From Parapristionchus giblindavisi (Eukaryota; Nematoda; Chromadorea; Rhabditida; Diplogasteridae), in contig CALSFV010000001.1 of NCBI GenBank assembly GCA_943737045.1, forward strand, positions 3,252,001 through 3,316,000: DNA of 64,000 nt, in the 5' to 3' direction. A program made the position numbers and the translations under genes. The notes under the pieces were generated by a model. The model was not told where the DNA came from, ran no database searches, and saw only the letters and a program-made list of their open reading frames with translations. Below are positions 23,107 to 34,199 of this stretch, in pieces (position 1 is the first letter of the stretch; every line of letters begins with the position of its first letter).

Positions 23107-23923
23107 TGCCAACTTTTATTTTTATGAATGCCATAACTCGAATTACCGTTATAGTAATGTACGCACCTGAATTTTCCGAGAATTTCACCACATTATTACA
23201 GGAAACGGTAGCTACCACAGATTTGGTTGCCATATACGTATACGTCACCTTCCAACCGATATATATGAAAGAAACATATAAATATTCAAGTTTGATAATT
23301 TAATAAATAAATTCTAGATCTGCGAAACGACGATTCTTCACGAGGCAGTTGTTTTCGCAAACGGACATGTACCAGCTATCATCCGCCCTATGGATCAACT
23401 TGCCTTGACGGTTGAAAAAATAAAAATAAAATAATTATTGAATTTTTCAAATTTTTACGTAATGTGACATATTTGAGCCGGGTTTGAGCCTAACAAGGGA
23501 ATCCCCGGAGGCCACACTCACCGATCTTGACAAAATTTTTACTTGTGGTGAACCTCATATAGGGATGAGGTTTAGCGGTGTCGGGAGCTGCTTATCAATT
23601 TTTTGAAATTTTAAAATTCATTTTTAAGATCGACCAAAAAATGGGCGGTGCGCGCAGTGTGAACATAGAGATTACACACCACTCATTATCGCAAGTTCAT
23701 TTTGACAGTGAGACAGAAGTGTCGGTGGTGTAGTGTTAAGTTTCATGCTTTGAGGTCGGTATGTAGAATGTTCAATCACTTCTGCGTTTTACTCTTTTGC
23801 AAGGACTTGCAAATTTCACAAGCAATTTTTTGTCAGCACATTCAAAATTGATTTTTGAAAAAATATTTGAATATTTATTTACATTGTGTATTGTAAAATT
23901 TATCAAACAATAAAAATGGAATT

Positions 23924-24151
23924 TTAACAATAGTGATATTCTGCAATAAAATGATTGAAACAAAATTCTAGATCACACAATGCACATTTAATGAATGGGA
24001 GATTTAAACAGTTAGGAGTTGAACAGCGATGAGAAAGCGAAGAGGGGAACAGTGCCTGCACGGGTGAGAGAAATAGAGCAGGGGCAGTAATAGAGTCGAT
24101 TCGGCAACGATCGTTTCGGCAACGGATCATAAATCGGTTGGGAGATGGCAT
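23924..24151 (-). pseudogene. AN1-like zinc-finger C-terminal exon, left-arm copy
   Basis: Encodes SPVQALFPSSLSHRCSTPNC and then a Cys/His cluster ending HYC and a stop at 23924. The spacing C-x4-C-x7-C-x2-C-x4-C-x2-H-x5-H-x-C keeps the second half of the AN1-type zinc finger exactly. It is a mirrored copy of 24628-24888. With no transposase domain attached, it is either a captured host exon or the C-terminus of an unidentified transposase. Confidence 0.55.
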
Positions 24152-24627
24152 GTGGCACCATTGTTATCAGTAGGAGCGTACGGTATTGGACTACCGTAAC
24201 CGTCGGGAATCGCGAACTGATTTGTTCAGTCTACCCATGACCATTGTTCATGGTTGAAAGTCGAAAAATTCATGACGCTCCGAGACCAAATACTAGTTGC
24301 CATTATATAAATAGTGAACCAACTTTTATCTTTCTGGATACCGTAACCCGAACTACCGTATTCTAACTGCTGTACCCTACAATATTATAGCGAAATTCAC
24401 GGCAAATCGCGGTTTGATTACGGTAGTTCGGGTTACGGTACCCTGAAAGATAAAAGTTGACTCACTAATGATATTATGGCAACTAGTATTTGGTCTCGGA
24501 GTATCATGAATTTTTCGACTTCGGTGATGTTCAACCATGAACCCCGGGTCATGGGTCGACTAAAAAAATCAGTTCACAATTCCCGACGGTTACGGTAGTC
24601 CAATACCGTACACTCCTACTGATAACA

Positions 24628-24888
24628 ATGGTGCAACTTTTGTTGCCGCAGGCCATCTCCCAACCGATTTATGATCCGTTGCCGAAACGATCGTTGCCGA
24701 ATCGATCCCCCCCCCCCCCTATTACTGCCCCTGCTCCATTTCTCTCACCCGTGCAGGCTCTGTTCCCCTCTTCGCTTTCCCATCGCTGTTCAACTCCTAA
24801 CTGTTTAAATCTCCCATTCATTAAATGTGCATTGTGTGATCTAGAATTTTGTTTCAATCATTTTATTGCAGAATATCACTATTGTTAA
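24628..24888 (+). pseudogene. AN1-like zinc-finger C-terminal exon, right-arm copy
   Basis: A splice acceptor-like GTTGCCGCAG at 24642-24651 precedes GCCATCTCCC, and the frame runs to a stop after FIAEYHYC. The proline-rich linker (RSPPPPITAPAPF) includes a C-homopolymer not shared with the left copy. All eight putative zinc ligands are present, unlike most other coding scraps here, which are degenerate. Confidence 0.55.
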
Positions 24889-26264
24889 AATTCCATTTTT
24901 ATTGTTTGATAAATTTTACAATACACAATGTAAATAAATATTCAAATATTTTTTTCAAAAATCCATTTTGAATGTGCTGACAAAAAAATTGCTTGTGAAA
25001 TTTGCAAGTCCTTGCAAAAGAGTAAAACGCAGAAGGGATTGAACATTCTACCTACCGACCTCAAAGCATGAAACTTAACACTACACCACCGACACTTCTG
25101 TCTCACTGTCAAAATGAACTTGCGATAATGAGCGGTGTGTAATCTCTATGTGCACACTGCGCGCACCGCCCATTTTTTTGGTCGATTTTAAAAATGAATT
25201 TTAAAATTTCAAAAAATTGATAAGCAGCTCCCGACACCGCTAAACCTCATCCCTATATGAGGTTCACCACAAGTAAAAATTTTGTCAAGATCGGTGAGTG
25301 TGTAAGGGCATTTTCACTATAACTTTCATCGGTCTCCCCCCGGTATGTGTCTATGATGAAAGTATTGAGGGCCAGATCGAAAGTCCTCGCGAATGTCTGG
25401 CAGGGGGTCAAAATGCTCGATTCTTACCGAGCCGGTCTCTTAAGTTGCATGAATCTAGAAAGGCGAAAAATCATTAATATAATAAATTTTCGATTCATAT
25501 CTAAAAAATTATTGTTGTTGAGAATTCGAACCCCGAACAATTGAGACAATTTTGTACGGTTGATCGAGATAGAGGGTTTAAATATGCTAATCAGAACATT
25601 AGCCTAAGTTTGAGCTGATTTACAGCCAAAAATGTCATTTGAGAAAAAATTGCGCTAAGTCCAGGACGATATACAGTACCACTATTGGGGGAACAGAGTT
25701 AAAAGATACATCAGGATACGCCAATTCATAGACGTGGAATCAGAATCTGCAATAAAACTCTTATCCTTTGTTGGAAATTTTCGAGAAACATCGCATTTTT
25801 CATGCTAAAAAACAGTTTACATGCAATAGCACATGAAAAACAGCATTTTCAACCATATCCTAAGTTATTTGTAGACGAGGTCATTAGAAACCGAATTAAA
25901 AAAAGTTTTACACGGTTGCTCAAAAACGAAGCGAGTTCAAATTCATTTGAAGTTGACAAAAAAAAATTGAAAAAAAAAGAGATTTCGGGAAAGTGGTCTG
26001 CTATTCAACGAAAGGAAAACAATCTGTTCTTTTTTCGTAAAATCGAATTTTTTTCAAAAAAACAATGAACGAAATCTTTTGAAACTTGTCAGTTTTACAT
26101 AACTTTCAACGCTCTTTCAGTTCTGGTAGATCAAAAATCGATAATTCGGGCTAATTATTTGGCTGAAGTGTATCCCACCACTAGGCATTCTAACCACCAA
26201 ATATGAATGGTCATGGATGATTTTGAAACTTTGTGCCCTCTCCCTGTCGCTACCCCTCCGCTGT

Positions 26265-27160
26265 TAGGGAGAGTGCGTTTTAAGATTGAAAGACTGAGAT
26301 AACGTGCGTAAGTAGAGATGGAGGTAGAGGTGGATAGAAACAGGGACCAAATATCCTAAGCGCACTTGCTCATCAGTGAGAGAGTATGGGAGAGAGAGAG
26401 AGAAAGTAGAGAGTGCGACTGATCTGGAACGAGATGACCAATCTCTTTTTTTTGTGGTTTGTAGTCATTGGTGATGAATGTTTTTGTACTATTGTTCTCT
26501 CTTCATTTTCTCCCTCTATCATCTCTTTATCTCCTCTCTCTTCCTCTTTCTCTCACATTTCTACAAACCTTTTCTCTCTCTTTTTTCAATTATCTTTCTC
26601 TCTAACTCTATCATCAGTCTATCTCACTCCAAACTAACCATCAATACACTTTACGAAACCCGTGATTGTCAATAGAGGTACGGTAAAAGGTTAAGTTAGG
26701 TTAAAGTAGACCATCAATGGTTACGGTAAATTTACTTGGTCGTGTACGTATGGTAAATGTAACGATATTTTCAGCGACGGCGTGCTCTTGTCTAGCAAAT
26801 GTGACACCGTATAAGCGAATAAGAAAGAACGAATCAATAGGCAATAGCAGAAGTGAAATTGATAAAACGGCGGTTGAAAATCGACTAATGTATACATAAT
26901 TCTAACAAATAAAAGAAAACGATATCGGAAGCAATCAAAGCTATGGAGAGGCGACTCAACAATAACAAAAATAGTAAATAATTATTTATTTATCACAAAA
27001 TCATAGTTTAGATTAGATTGTACAACTGTGGTATCAATACTGCCACAAATAGTCTTCGATAGTATTGCAAGTAGAATTCAACATTACACAATTTACAAAT
27101 AATTAGAACTTTTCAAATGGGAAACTTCGGAGCAGAACGGATGTCAATAATATGAGAGAT
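26265..27160. other. CT/GA-rich spacer
   Basis: Low-complexity GAGA and CTCT tracts (26385-26640), then AT-rich DNA. It lies downstream of the minus-strand exon ending at 27163. No exon or element supported. Confidence 0.35.
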
Positions 27161-27162
27161 AA

Positions 27163-27336
27163 TCAATCAATAAAATGTTCTAGACCACGATGCCGTAATT
27201 GATTGGTGTTGTATTCAACATCTGAGAGTTCGTCAATGAGTGTCATTCGGATCGATGATGTGGGTATGGCATCTGGTTGTAGTCGACGAGAAGGAGCGGG
27301 CGGTGGAGCGACTTTACGAGGAGTTCGATTCGTTAT
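27163..27336 (-). CDS. Probable terminal exon of an unrecognised host gene
   Basis: From an AAG acceptor at 27337-27339 (minus strand), a 57-codon frame encodes ITNRTPRKVAPPPAPSRR, then LQPDAIPTSSIRMTLIDELS and DVEYNTNQLRHRG, ending HFID and a stop at 27163-27165. The amino-acid composition and absence of repeats elsewhere in the window argue for a host exon: a basic, proline-rich linker followed by an acidic helix. There is no upstream exon I can place; the DNA to the right (27380-28330) is occupied by palindromes. No family recognised. Confidence 0.4.
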   Translation of the reverse strand: MTNRTPRKVAPPPAPSRRLQPDAIPTSSIRMTLIDELSDVEYNTNQLRHRGLEHFID

Positions 27337-27428
27337 CTTCAATAGGGGATAGAGTAGAGATTAAGTTGTGAAAGTAAATATACGTGGGCGGCACTGCCGC
27401 TAGCGACAAGAACCGCCCGTGGCCGTTT

Positions 27429-27560
27429 GCATGAACACCGGAAAACCGTTTTCCGGGAAAATGTGACGTCATTAGCTTAGGCGGAGGATTTTTGAAAAAC
27501 GCCTTCGCCTACGCTAATGACGTCACATTTTCCCGGAAACCGATTTTCCGTTGTTCATGC
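27429..27560. repeat. Palindrome containing paired TGACGTCA sites
   Basis: Arms GCATGAAC..CCGG..CGGGAAAATGTGACGTCA and complement around a loop at about 27478-27510. Each arm contains an 8-bp CRE-like TGACGTCA. Surrounded by the GGCACTGCCGCTAGCG repeat. Confidence 0.75.
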
Positions 27561-27804
27561 GGTCATCGGATTTAGCACCCGAACCACCCGATTTAGCCAA
27601 AATTCACTCAAAAAAAATTTTTGCATCTCACTCACAAGATTTGTGCGCCCGATCCACCAGATTTTAATTTCCATCGACAGAGGTTGCCAATGTATGAAAT
27701 CAAAGAAAGGTTGAAATCAAAGAAAGGAAAATCAAAGAAAGAAAAGTCTCTTCTACACACTCTCTTGCCTCTTTCGTTTCTTTTCTTTTCGCGACTTCTG
27801 AGGT

Positions 27805-27889
27805 CGTATCCATTAAGAGTCGAAAACCGTTTGCCGTCAAACGTTAGTAACGTTTGTCGGCAAACGGTATGACACTGTTCATGGATACG
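27805..27889. repeat. Short palindrome (ACCGTTTGCCG arms)
   Basis: CGTATCCAT and ACCGTTTGCCGTCAAACGTT are mirrored by AACGTTTGTCGGCAAACGGT and ATGGATACG. MITE-like, without evident target duplication. Confidence 0.7.
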
Positions 27890-28067
27890 GCCACTGAACA
27901 CCACATTTCCAGATTAGAGTACACGGTGATCAAGAATTACGAAGACATGATTCGTGCATGGTCAAGGAACGGATAAAAAGAAATCGAGCATAATAAAAAA
28001 AAGCTCAGGGAGACAGGGATATTTGTTGCCAAGACTTGCTCTCGCCCCCACAAAACTTTGGAGTCTC

Positions 28068-28120
28068 CAGATGGTAATATTTATTGAACAATGTTATTGT
28101 TTAATAAATATTACCATCTG
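28068..28120. repeat. Compact perfect hairpin
   Basis: CAGATGGTAATATTTATT is mirrored by AATAAATATTACCATCTG with a short centre. It is itself enclosed by a 22-bp inverted repeat (27928-27951 and 28167-28188, GATCAAGAATTACGAAGAC). Confidence 0.75.
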
Positions 28121-29040
28121 AATTAGATTGATGAACTACACATGAAATATAGGGAAAATTAAAAGTCTTCGTAATTCTTGATCACATTGTAGAAATACAT
28201 GCAAAAAAAGAAAAGCAAAGACAAAATGGAGGAAATAAACGAGCGGAAATAGGTCGGATGAGAACCTAATAAGAACCGACTGAATGAAACCATACATTTT
28301 CATACACTTATAATGTGAGGATAGACCCATTACATATCACGGGTCTCCTGTAAAAGTGTATCAAAATCGCCCCCTTTTGCTACTAGGAATTTTTTTCTCT
28401 CGGATTTGGATGAAAGTCGATTGGTGGATGTGGTTGGGGGTCATGAGAAGGCATATCGACTTGATTTGGCCAAAATCGGACCGGACAGGAGTCAATCGAA
28501 TCCTATCAGTATGCTCTACAAAAAAAGGTTTTCGGCACACAATGGCGGAAAACCCGTCTTCAATGTGTTTCACCCAAAAAACTGATTTTTTGACTAGAAA
28601 AGTGAGTGTTTCTCGAAAATTTCTCAGAAAGACAATGAATTTTATTGCAACAATGGAATCGCCTGATATAGGGTATTATGTAGTTCATTTGACTCATCTC
28701 TGGCCCCGGGATATCGAAATGCTATATACTCCCGGACTTAGTCATTTTTTTCAAAAAAAAATGTTTTTTTTACCATAAATCGCTTCAAAATGGTCCTAGA
28801 AACTATTTCAAAAAAGGAAAATGAAGCTCTCAACGAGCACAACAAAATATATTTGTGTGATTATCACGCTAGAAACGATCATTCCCGAGCTATAATACGA
28901 TTTCCTCAATTTGAAGGAAGAATCCAAATTTCTGTTATCTTTGTTTACATCCGAGATTTTATTATTAGTAGCATAATTTTATCAAAAACAGCATGAGTTA
29001 GATTACTTTTACACAACTTAAAAAGTTTACATAGAATATA

Positions 29041-31428
29041 TGAGAGGAATCGGCAGAGGTTCGACCACCCCCCGGACATAGAAATTTCGATTCCATGAAA
29101 AATTCAGATTAAGTACTTTGAACGATGCTCTATCGAACTGCGTTGGCCGAATTTGCATATCTGCTCTCATTTTACGAGTAGCGGTAGGTCAAAGTTGGCA
29201 GGTACGGTATTTTTGGCTCGAGTGTGCGTCAGAAAAATGATCATAACTCCGTTCAAAATAATGATAGACATTTTTTCAAAAAAGCATCGAAAGAGGAGAT
29301 CTTGCGCAACATTTCCCAGTTGATGACGTCATTTTTCGACCATGCGCCGGTGCGGGGCGGTCGGTTTTATGAAAAAGTGACGTAACTTTCCTAATCGGAA
29401 AAAGTGAACTTTTCTTCTATGTTTTGTTGCGCCCATATGTGTCTAAAAATGACCCAAGTTTCAGAGGATTTCAGAAATGCAAACAAAAAAAGCGCTGATT
29501 TTAGTAACGCGACCTCGGACCTGTCAAGGGAAAGAACGGCTTATTCCTTTATCAAGAAACAGCAAAGGAGCTTAAATGACTCAAAAACATCCGAAAAAAA
29601 CATATGACAGTTATTTGAAACACAAAATCACCGAGTTCCGAAAATTTTTAAAAAAACCATATTTTGCTTTTCCGCGTGGAACAAAACGTTTCAGTAATGT
29701 TAATTAATCTTTATAATATTTCTTATAATGTTTTTGAACATTTATGTTTTTGGAAGTGAAGGCCTACCTGCTCTTAGAGCCGAGATATCCGCCATCGAGA
29801 TTACACGCGCCAACTCCGCGCGACTGCTCATCATCCGCTCTCTCACTTCCACACTCTCTTTCGTGAACAGACAGGGAGAGAAAAAAAGGAGAAGAGAGAC
29901 TAACATCTGGCAACTACACGAAATGGAGATGTTAGAAAACTCTGAGCGAACAGAGTTGCATTTAAACAACAAAGAACGAGTGTGAGCCCCCCCCCAAACC
30001 TTCCTCGCTCTCGCTCTCTCTCTCTCTCTCTCTCTCTTCAAGAAATGATGAAGTACAATGTCAAAACTAATGTTATTATATGTGAGATGGATTAACAATA
30101 ATTTATAGTAGATTCCTAGCAATGCTATGGGGGGTCCATAAATTGTTTTACTTGTGAGCGTTTCATACTTTTAGCGCGGGAAGAGCATTTCGCTAGCGCG
30201 GAAGGTCGTTGCGCGCCCTTCCCTTTTTTTTATTACCCTTTGAGAAGAGATGTGTTGCCATAAAATGAACGTTTTCCAGCTCAGAATGACTCAAAACAAC
30301 TTGTTTAATCATTCTTAGCACGAAAAAATACTGTGGAACACGTTTACTGTGTCTGTAAAAATCAGCAAAAGATTTGGATCGAACCGGGGTTCGAACCCGC
30401 TCGGTGTTTTTAGAGAGGTACCTCTTTACCTCGACGTCTCGAATGATTTTGCTTATTTTATTTATTTATTTATCGTAGTTCGCTCAGAGTTTTCTAACAT
30501 CTCCATTGCGTGTAGTTGCCAGATGTTAGTCTCTCTTTTCCTTTTTTCTCTCCCTGTCTGTTCACGAAAGAGCGTGTGGGAGTGAGAGAGCGGATGATGA
30601 GCAGTCGCGCGGTGTTGGGGGGCGCGTGTGTAATCTCGATGGCGGATATCTCGGCTCTAAGAGCAGGTAGGCCTTCACTTTCAAAAACATAAATGTTCAA
30701 AAACATTATAAGAAATATTATAAAGATTAAGTAACATTACTGAAACGTTTTTTTCCACGTGGAAAAGCAAAATATGTTTTTTTTTCAAATTTTTCGGAAC
30801 TTGGTGATTTTGTGTTTCAAATAACTGTCATATATGGGTTTTTTGAGCTCGTAATGTTTTTTCGGATATTTTTGATTCATTTAAGCTCCTTTGCTGTTTC
30901 TTGATAAAGGAATAAGCCGTTCTTTCCCTTGACAGGTCCGAGGTCGCGTTACTAAAATCAACGCTTTTTTTGTTTGCATTTCTCAAATCCTCTGAAACTC
31001 ATGTCATTTTTAGACACATATGGGTGCAACAAAACGCGCATAGAAGAAAAGTTCACTTTTTCCGATTAGGAAAGTTACGTCACTTTTTCATAATACCGAC
31101 CGCCCCGCACCGGCGCATGGTCGAAAAATGACGTCATCAACTGGGAAATGTTGCGCAAGATCTCCTCTTTCGATGCTTTTTTTGAAAAAATGTCTATCAT
31201 TATTTTGAACGGAGTTATGATCATTTTTCTGACGCACACTCGAGCCAAAAATACAGTACCTGCCAACTTTGACCTACCGCTACTCGAAAATGAGAGCAGA
31301 TATGCAAATTCGGCCAACGCAGTTCGATAGAGCATCGTTCAAAGTACTTAATCTGAATTTTTCATGGGGTAGAAATTTCTATGTCCGCGGACCCTCCGAA
31401 ACGGTCGATTTTCTCGCGATTCCTCTCA
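29041..31428. mobile_element. TA-flanked TGAGAGGAATCG foldback (2388 bp)
   Basis: Ends TGAGAGGAATCG and complement next to TA (29039-29040; 31429-31430). Arms over 900 bp share AGTTGATGACGTCATTTTTC, AACAGCAAAGGAGCTTAAA and CCGCCATCGAGATTACAC. The central part (30000-30480) holds a CT microsatellite and a tRNA-like module and is not mirrored. Confidence 0.7.
30376..30450 (-). ncRNA. tRNA-like module in foldback centre
   Basis: The reverse complement carries GACGTCGAGGTAAAGAGG and, downstream, GCGGGTTCGAACCCCGG, a strong B-box/T-arm sequence. The flanks do not form an acceptor stem. Likely tRNA-derived. Confidence 0.45.
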
Positions 31429-31691
31429 TATATTAATTTCGGTTTTCAAAAAGCAGAAAAAAAAAAGAAAATTCAGAAAAAAAAACAGAAAATGTCATAA
31501 AATCTTTGATTTGCCTTGATATCTTAATGTTTTTATTAGTTTTGTTGTAAAACCAATTTCGCATACATATCTAGGCGCCAGCGAAAAATACCAAATTGTA
31601 AAACTATAGAATCGAAACGATACCGATTTAAGTTGACTAAATCCAACTCCGAGATACCAAAGTCCGATCTCGAAATTTTCGGCCTTATATA

Positions 31692-31878
31692 CACAGAGTA
31701 AATTTGTCCGAGTAGGGATAGTTTGCGAACGATTTTCCATTATTCTGGCAAATGCTTCCGATGTGACAAATAGCTGGTTTTTCGACTACCATTTGCCAGA
31801 ATGTGGACAAATCGCGCACATAAGTAAGGAAAGATGGGAAATTTGATGCCCTAATTGGGCCAATTTACTCTCTCTGTG
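31692..31878. mobile_element. CACTCACAG-type element, family II, small copy
   Basis: Ends CACAGAGTAAATTTG and CAATTTACTCTCTCTGTG with internal GGCAAATG/CATTTGCC short palindromes, as in 11761-11922. The target duplication is not clear (TA left, AA right). Confidence 0.55.
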
Positions 31879-32039
31879 AACGGTATTTGAAAAAAAAACT
31901 TCATAAATGCAACACTAAATGAGTTTTTTTTCTTTTTCTTTGAAACTTTCAACATATAATATTTTCTGAAAATTTTCTGCCCTCCAAAATGACCAGAAAA
32001 CAGAAAAAACAGAAAAATCAGAAACAGAAATTCCTAGCC

Positions 32040-32270
32040 CTGCTAGATAGGTTCACTAGATAGGTCAGGGCCATCATCCGCGAACAGATTGCCCTTCTTA
32101 TTGTGAATCCAATCGTAGATCTCGTCAGGGGTCATAATCCGATCATCCTCGTGCGCTGCCACTTCATCCTCGATGAATGCTCATCCTCATCTACCTCCTT
32201 CTCCCACTCATTGATGAAGTTCTTGACGAGCGCCACATCTGTTTTGGTTCTGCCCCCTATCACTGCCTTC
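32040..32270 (-). pseudogene. Transposase C-terminal tail of the TCACGG family
   Basis: The minus strand encodes GGRTKTDVALVKNFINEWEK and, after a one-base frameshift, an acidic segment EDDRIMTPDEIYDWIHNKKG ending at a stop. A shorter related text (EDERVITSDAIYDMI) is read on the minus strand at the centre of 40690-42333, so both family members keep part of one gene in their loop. The superfamily is uncertain; the TA target and DDE-like context suggest Tc1/mariner/pogo. Confidence 0.5.
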
Positions 32271-32683
32271 TTCTTTTATTCTCAATTATTCTTCTATTCT
32301 CAATGTATTTTCAATTTATTCTCAAATATTCTCAATTTATTCTCAATTTAATTTATTCTCTCTCTGTATTCTCAATTTCTATTCTAGTAAACGGTTTAAG
32401 TTGTGTAAAAGTAATCTAACTCATGCTATTTTTGATAAAATTATGCTACTAATAATAAAATCTCGGATGTAAACAAAGATAACAGAAATTCGGATTCTTC
32501 ATTCAAATTGAGGAAATCGTATTATAGCTCGGGAATGATGATTTCTAGCGTGATAATCATATACAGGTGCGGCAGAATTATGGAAACACGATCTTTGATC
32601 TCCCCTGATAACATGTATTGAGCAAATCGGTTCAACATATAATATTTTATCAACAACTATCATATCAACAACAATTTGTGTTA

Positions 32684-34158
32684 AGACACCGGCTCAGTAA
32701 GATTCGAGGGTTGAGCAAGTGACCCCAGACATCGACCTCACCGATTTGGCTCAATTTTTTTTTATGGATACCCCCATGGACCCCCATCACAAAATGGGTA
32801 TTCATTTGGGTTGATTCGTTGAAACACAGATGTGGCGGGTTTTCGAAATTTGAAAACTCGATTTTCACCAAAATAAAATGAAGTGACCTAGGACCAATGT
32901 TAGTGTCGATTAATTATAAGTATAAATAGACAACAAAAACTGGATATACGACGGTCCGCAGATCCGATCGCAAACTGATTTTTTAACCTTATCAAATCAT
33001 TCTAAAACTAATTAAAATTTTAAAACAAAAAAGTGCTGTCCAATTTTTGCCTCATCTTATAGAGCAAAAAATTCCGCGTCGGATGAGTGAAAAAATTGAA
33101 AAATCGAAAGATACCTATTTTGAGAAAAATGGACCTGAAGATGACCCGAAAATAATTTTGTTTTCAAACCCCCTCATGTTTGTACTCATATTGAAGAGCT
33201 CGTCGAGTAGAACAACTTTCATGTTGAACATTTTGTCTGAAACTCATGTCCAAAAGAAATACATGAGTTTTATTTATTCACACGGTTGTTCACCCAATTT
33301 TGAGTAAAACGAAAGTAAAATATTTTTTGTGCACAAAATGATTTCGCCTATTTTGTAGAACGCGAAAATCCACACTTACTTTGTTGTTTCACGAAAAAAA
33401 AATTAAGACCCCCATCTTGAAAAATATGGCCTGGAAAGTGGTTTGTCGAAACCTTGCCATGTTTATACTCATTTCAAAGAACTCGTCGAGTACGTCATTT
33501 TTTATGTTGTTCGTATTCTATGAAAGTCGTTTGTTCTCAAGATACAAGCGATAGAAAAGATTTGGATTCAATAAATCTAAATTCATTTATTTCTCTTGTG
33601 CATGCGTTTCAAATAAAATGCTCAACATGAAAGTTGTTCAACTCGACGAGCTCTTTAATATGAGTACAAACATGAGTGGATTTGAAATCAAAATTATTTT
33701 TGGGTCATTTTCAGGTCCACTTTTCTCGAAATAGGTATCTTTCGATTTTTTAAATTTTTCCATCATTCGACGTGGAATTTTATGCTCTATAAGATGAGGC
33801 AAAAATTGGACTGCACTTTTTCGTTTTAAAATTTTAATTAATTTTAGAATGTTTCGAGGAGGTAAAAAAATCAGTTTGCGATCGGATCTCCGGACCGTCG
33901 TATAGCCAGTTTTTGTTGTCTATTTATACTTATAATTAATCGACACTAACATTGGTCCTAGGTCGCTTCATTTTGTTTTGGTGAAAATCGAGTTATCAAA
34001 TTTCGAAAATCCGCCACATTTATGTTTCATGGTCCGAGCCCAAATGAATACCCATTTTATGATGGGGGCCCATGGGGGTATCCATAAAAAAATTTTGGGC
34101 CGAATCGGTGAGGTCGATGTCCGGCACTTCCTGGAATCTCACTGAGCCGGTGTCTTAA
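32684..34158. mobile_element. GACACCGGCTC foldback at a TTAA site
   Basis: GACACCGGCTCAGTAAGATTC and complement face each other across about 1.47 kb. TTAA lies at both outer edges (32680-32683; 34159-34162), as for the related 21614-25439 element. Arms share CGACGGTCCG, GAAAAATTGAAAAATCGAAA-type and GATGTCCGGCA segments; the arms have diverged by several percent. Confidence 0.65.
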
Positions 34159-34199
34159 CTTCTCAATTCTGCTTCCTTTCGCGCCAATAACTAGCTTCA

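Larger units (their letters stand above)
22240..23440. mobile_element. Palindrome with ACGTCACCTTCCAACCG arms
   Basis: Arms (22240-22640; 23108-23440) include ATTCAAGTTTGATAATTTA, GATCTGCGAAACGACGATTC and complement. It is the same family as the inner part of 23494-25302 and of 47395-48711 (TACTGATAAAAATGGTAC region). Its centre is interrupted by the family III element. Confidence 0.65.
23494..25302. mobile_element. TAA-flanked CAAGGG foldback carrying two inverted zinc-finger exons
   Basis: Left end CAAGGGAATCCCCGG follows TAA (23491-23493); TAA recurs at 25303-25305. The empty site GAGCCTAAGGGCATTTTC is given by the other arm of the host TTAA element (about 21750). The right arm lacks the last roughly 18 bp of the expected terminus. 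Each arm carries the same zinc-finger coding segment (minus 23924-24151; plus 24628-24888), and the centre contains a diverged palindrome shared with 22.4 and 48.0 kb. Confidence 0.75.
21614..25439. mobile_element. TTAA-flanked GAGACCGGCTCGGTAAG foldback with nested elements
   Basis: Ends GAGACCGGCTCGGTAAG and complement, flanked by TTAA (21610-21613; 25440-25443). This is the target of piggyBac-like elements and of some nematode palindromic repeats. Arms share AAAATGCTCGA, AGTCCTCGCGAATG and CCCCCCGGTATGTGTC. A foldback (about 22240-23440, disrupted by 22650-23106) and a TAA-flanked foldback (23494-25302) sit inside. A related left end occurs at 46935-47110. Confidence 0.7.
21255..26265. mobile_element. 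Composite repeat with GCACAAAGTTTCAAAATCAT ends
   Basis: The first and last roughly 110 bp are inverted copies (GGTGGGATACACTTCAGCC and complement). Internally, 21614-25439 is a TTAA-flanked insertion. The right part, 25480-26130, is a single arm of the TCACGG family otherwise seen at 40690-42333 (AAACGAAGCGAGTT, TGTAGACGAGGTCATTAG). Confidence 0.55.
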
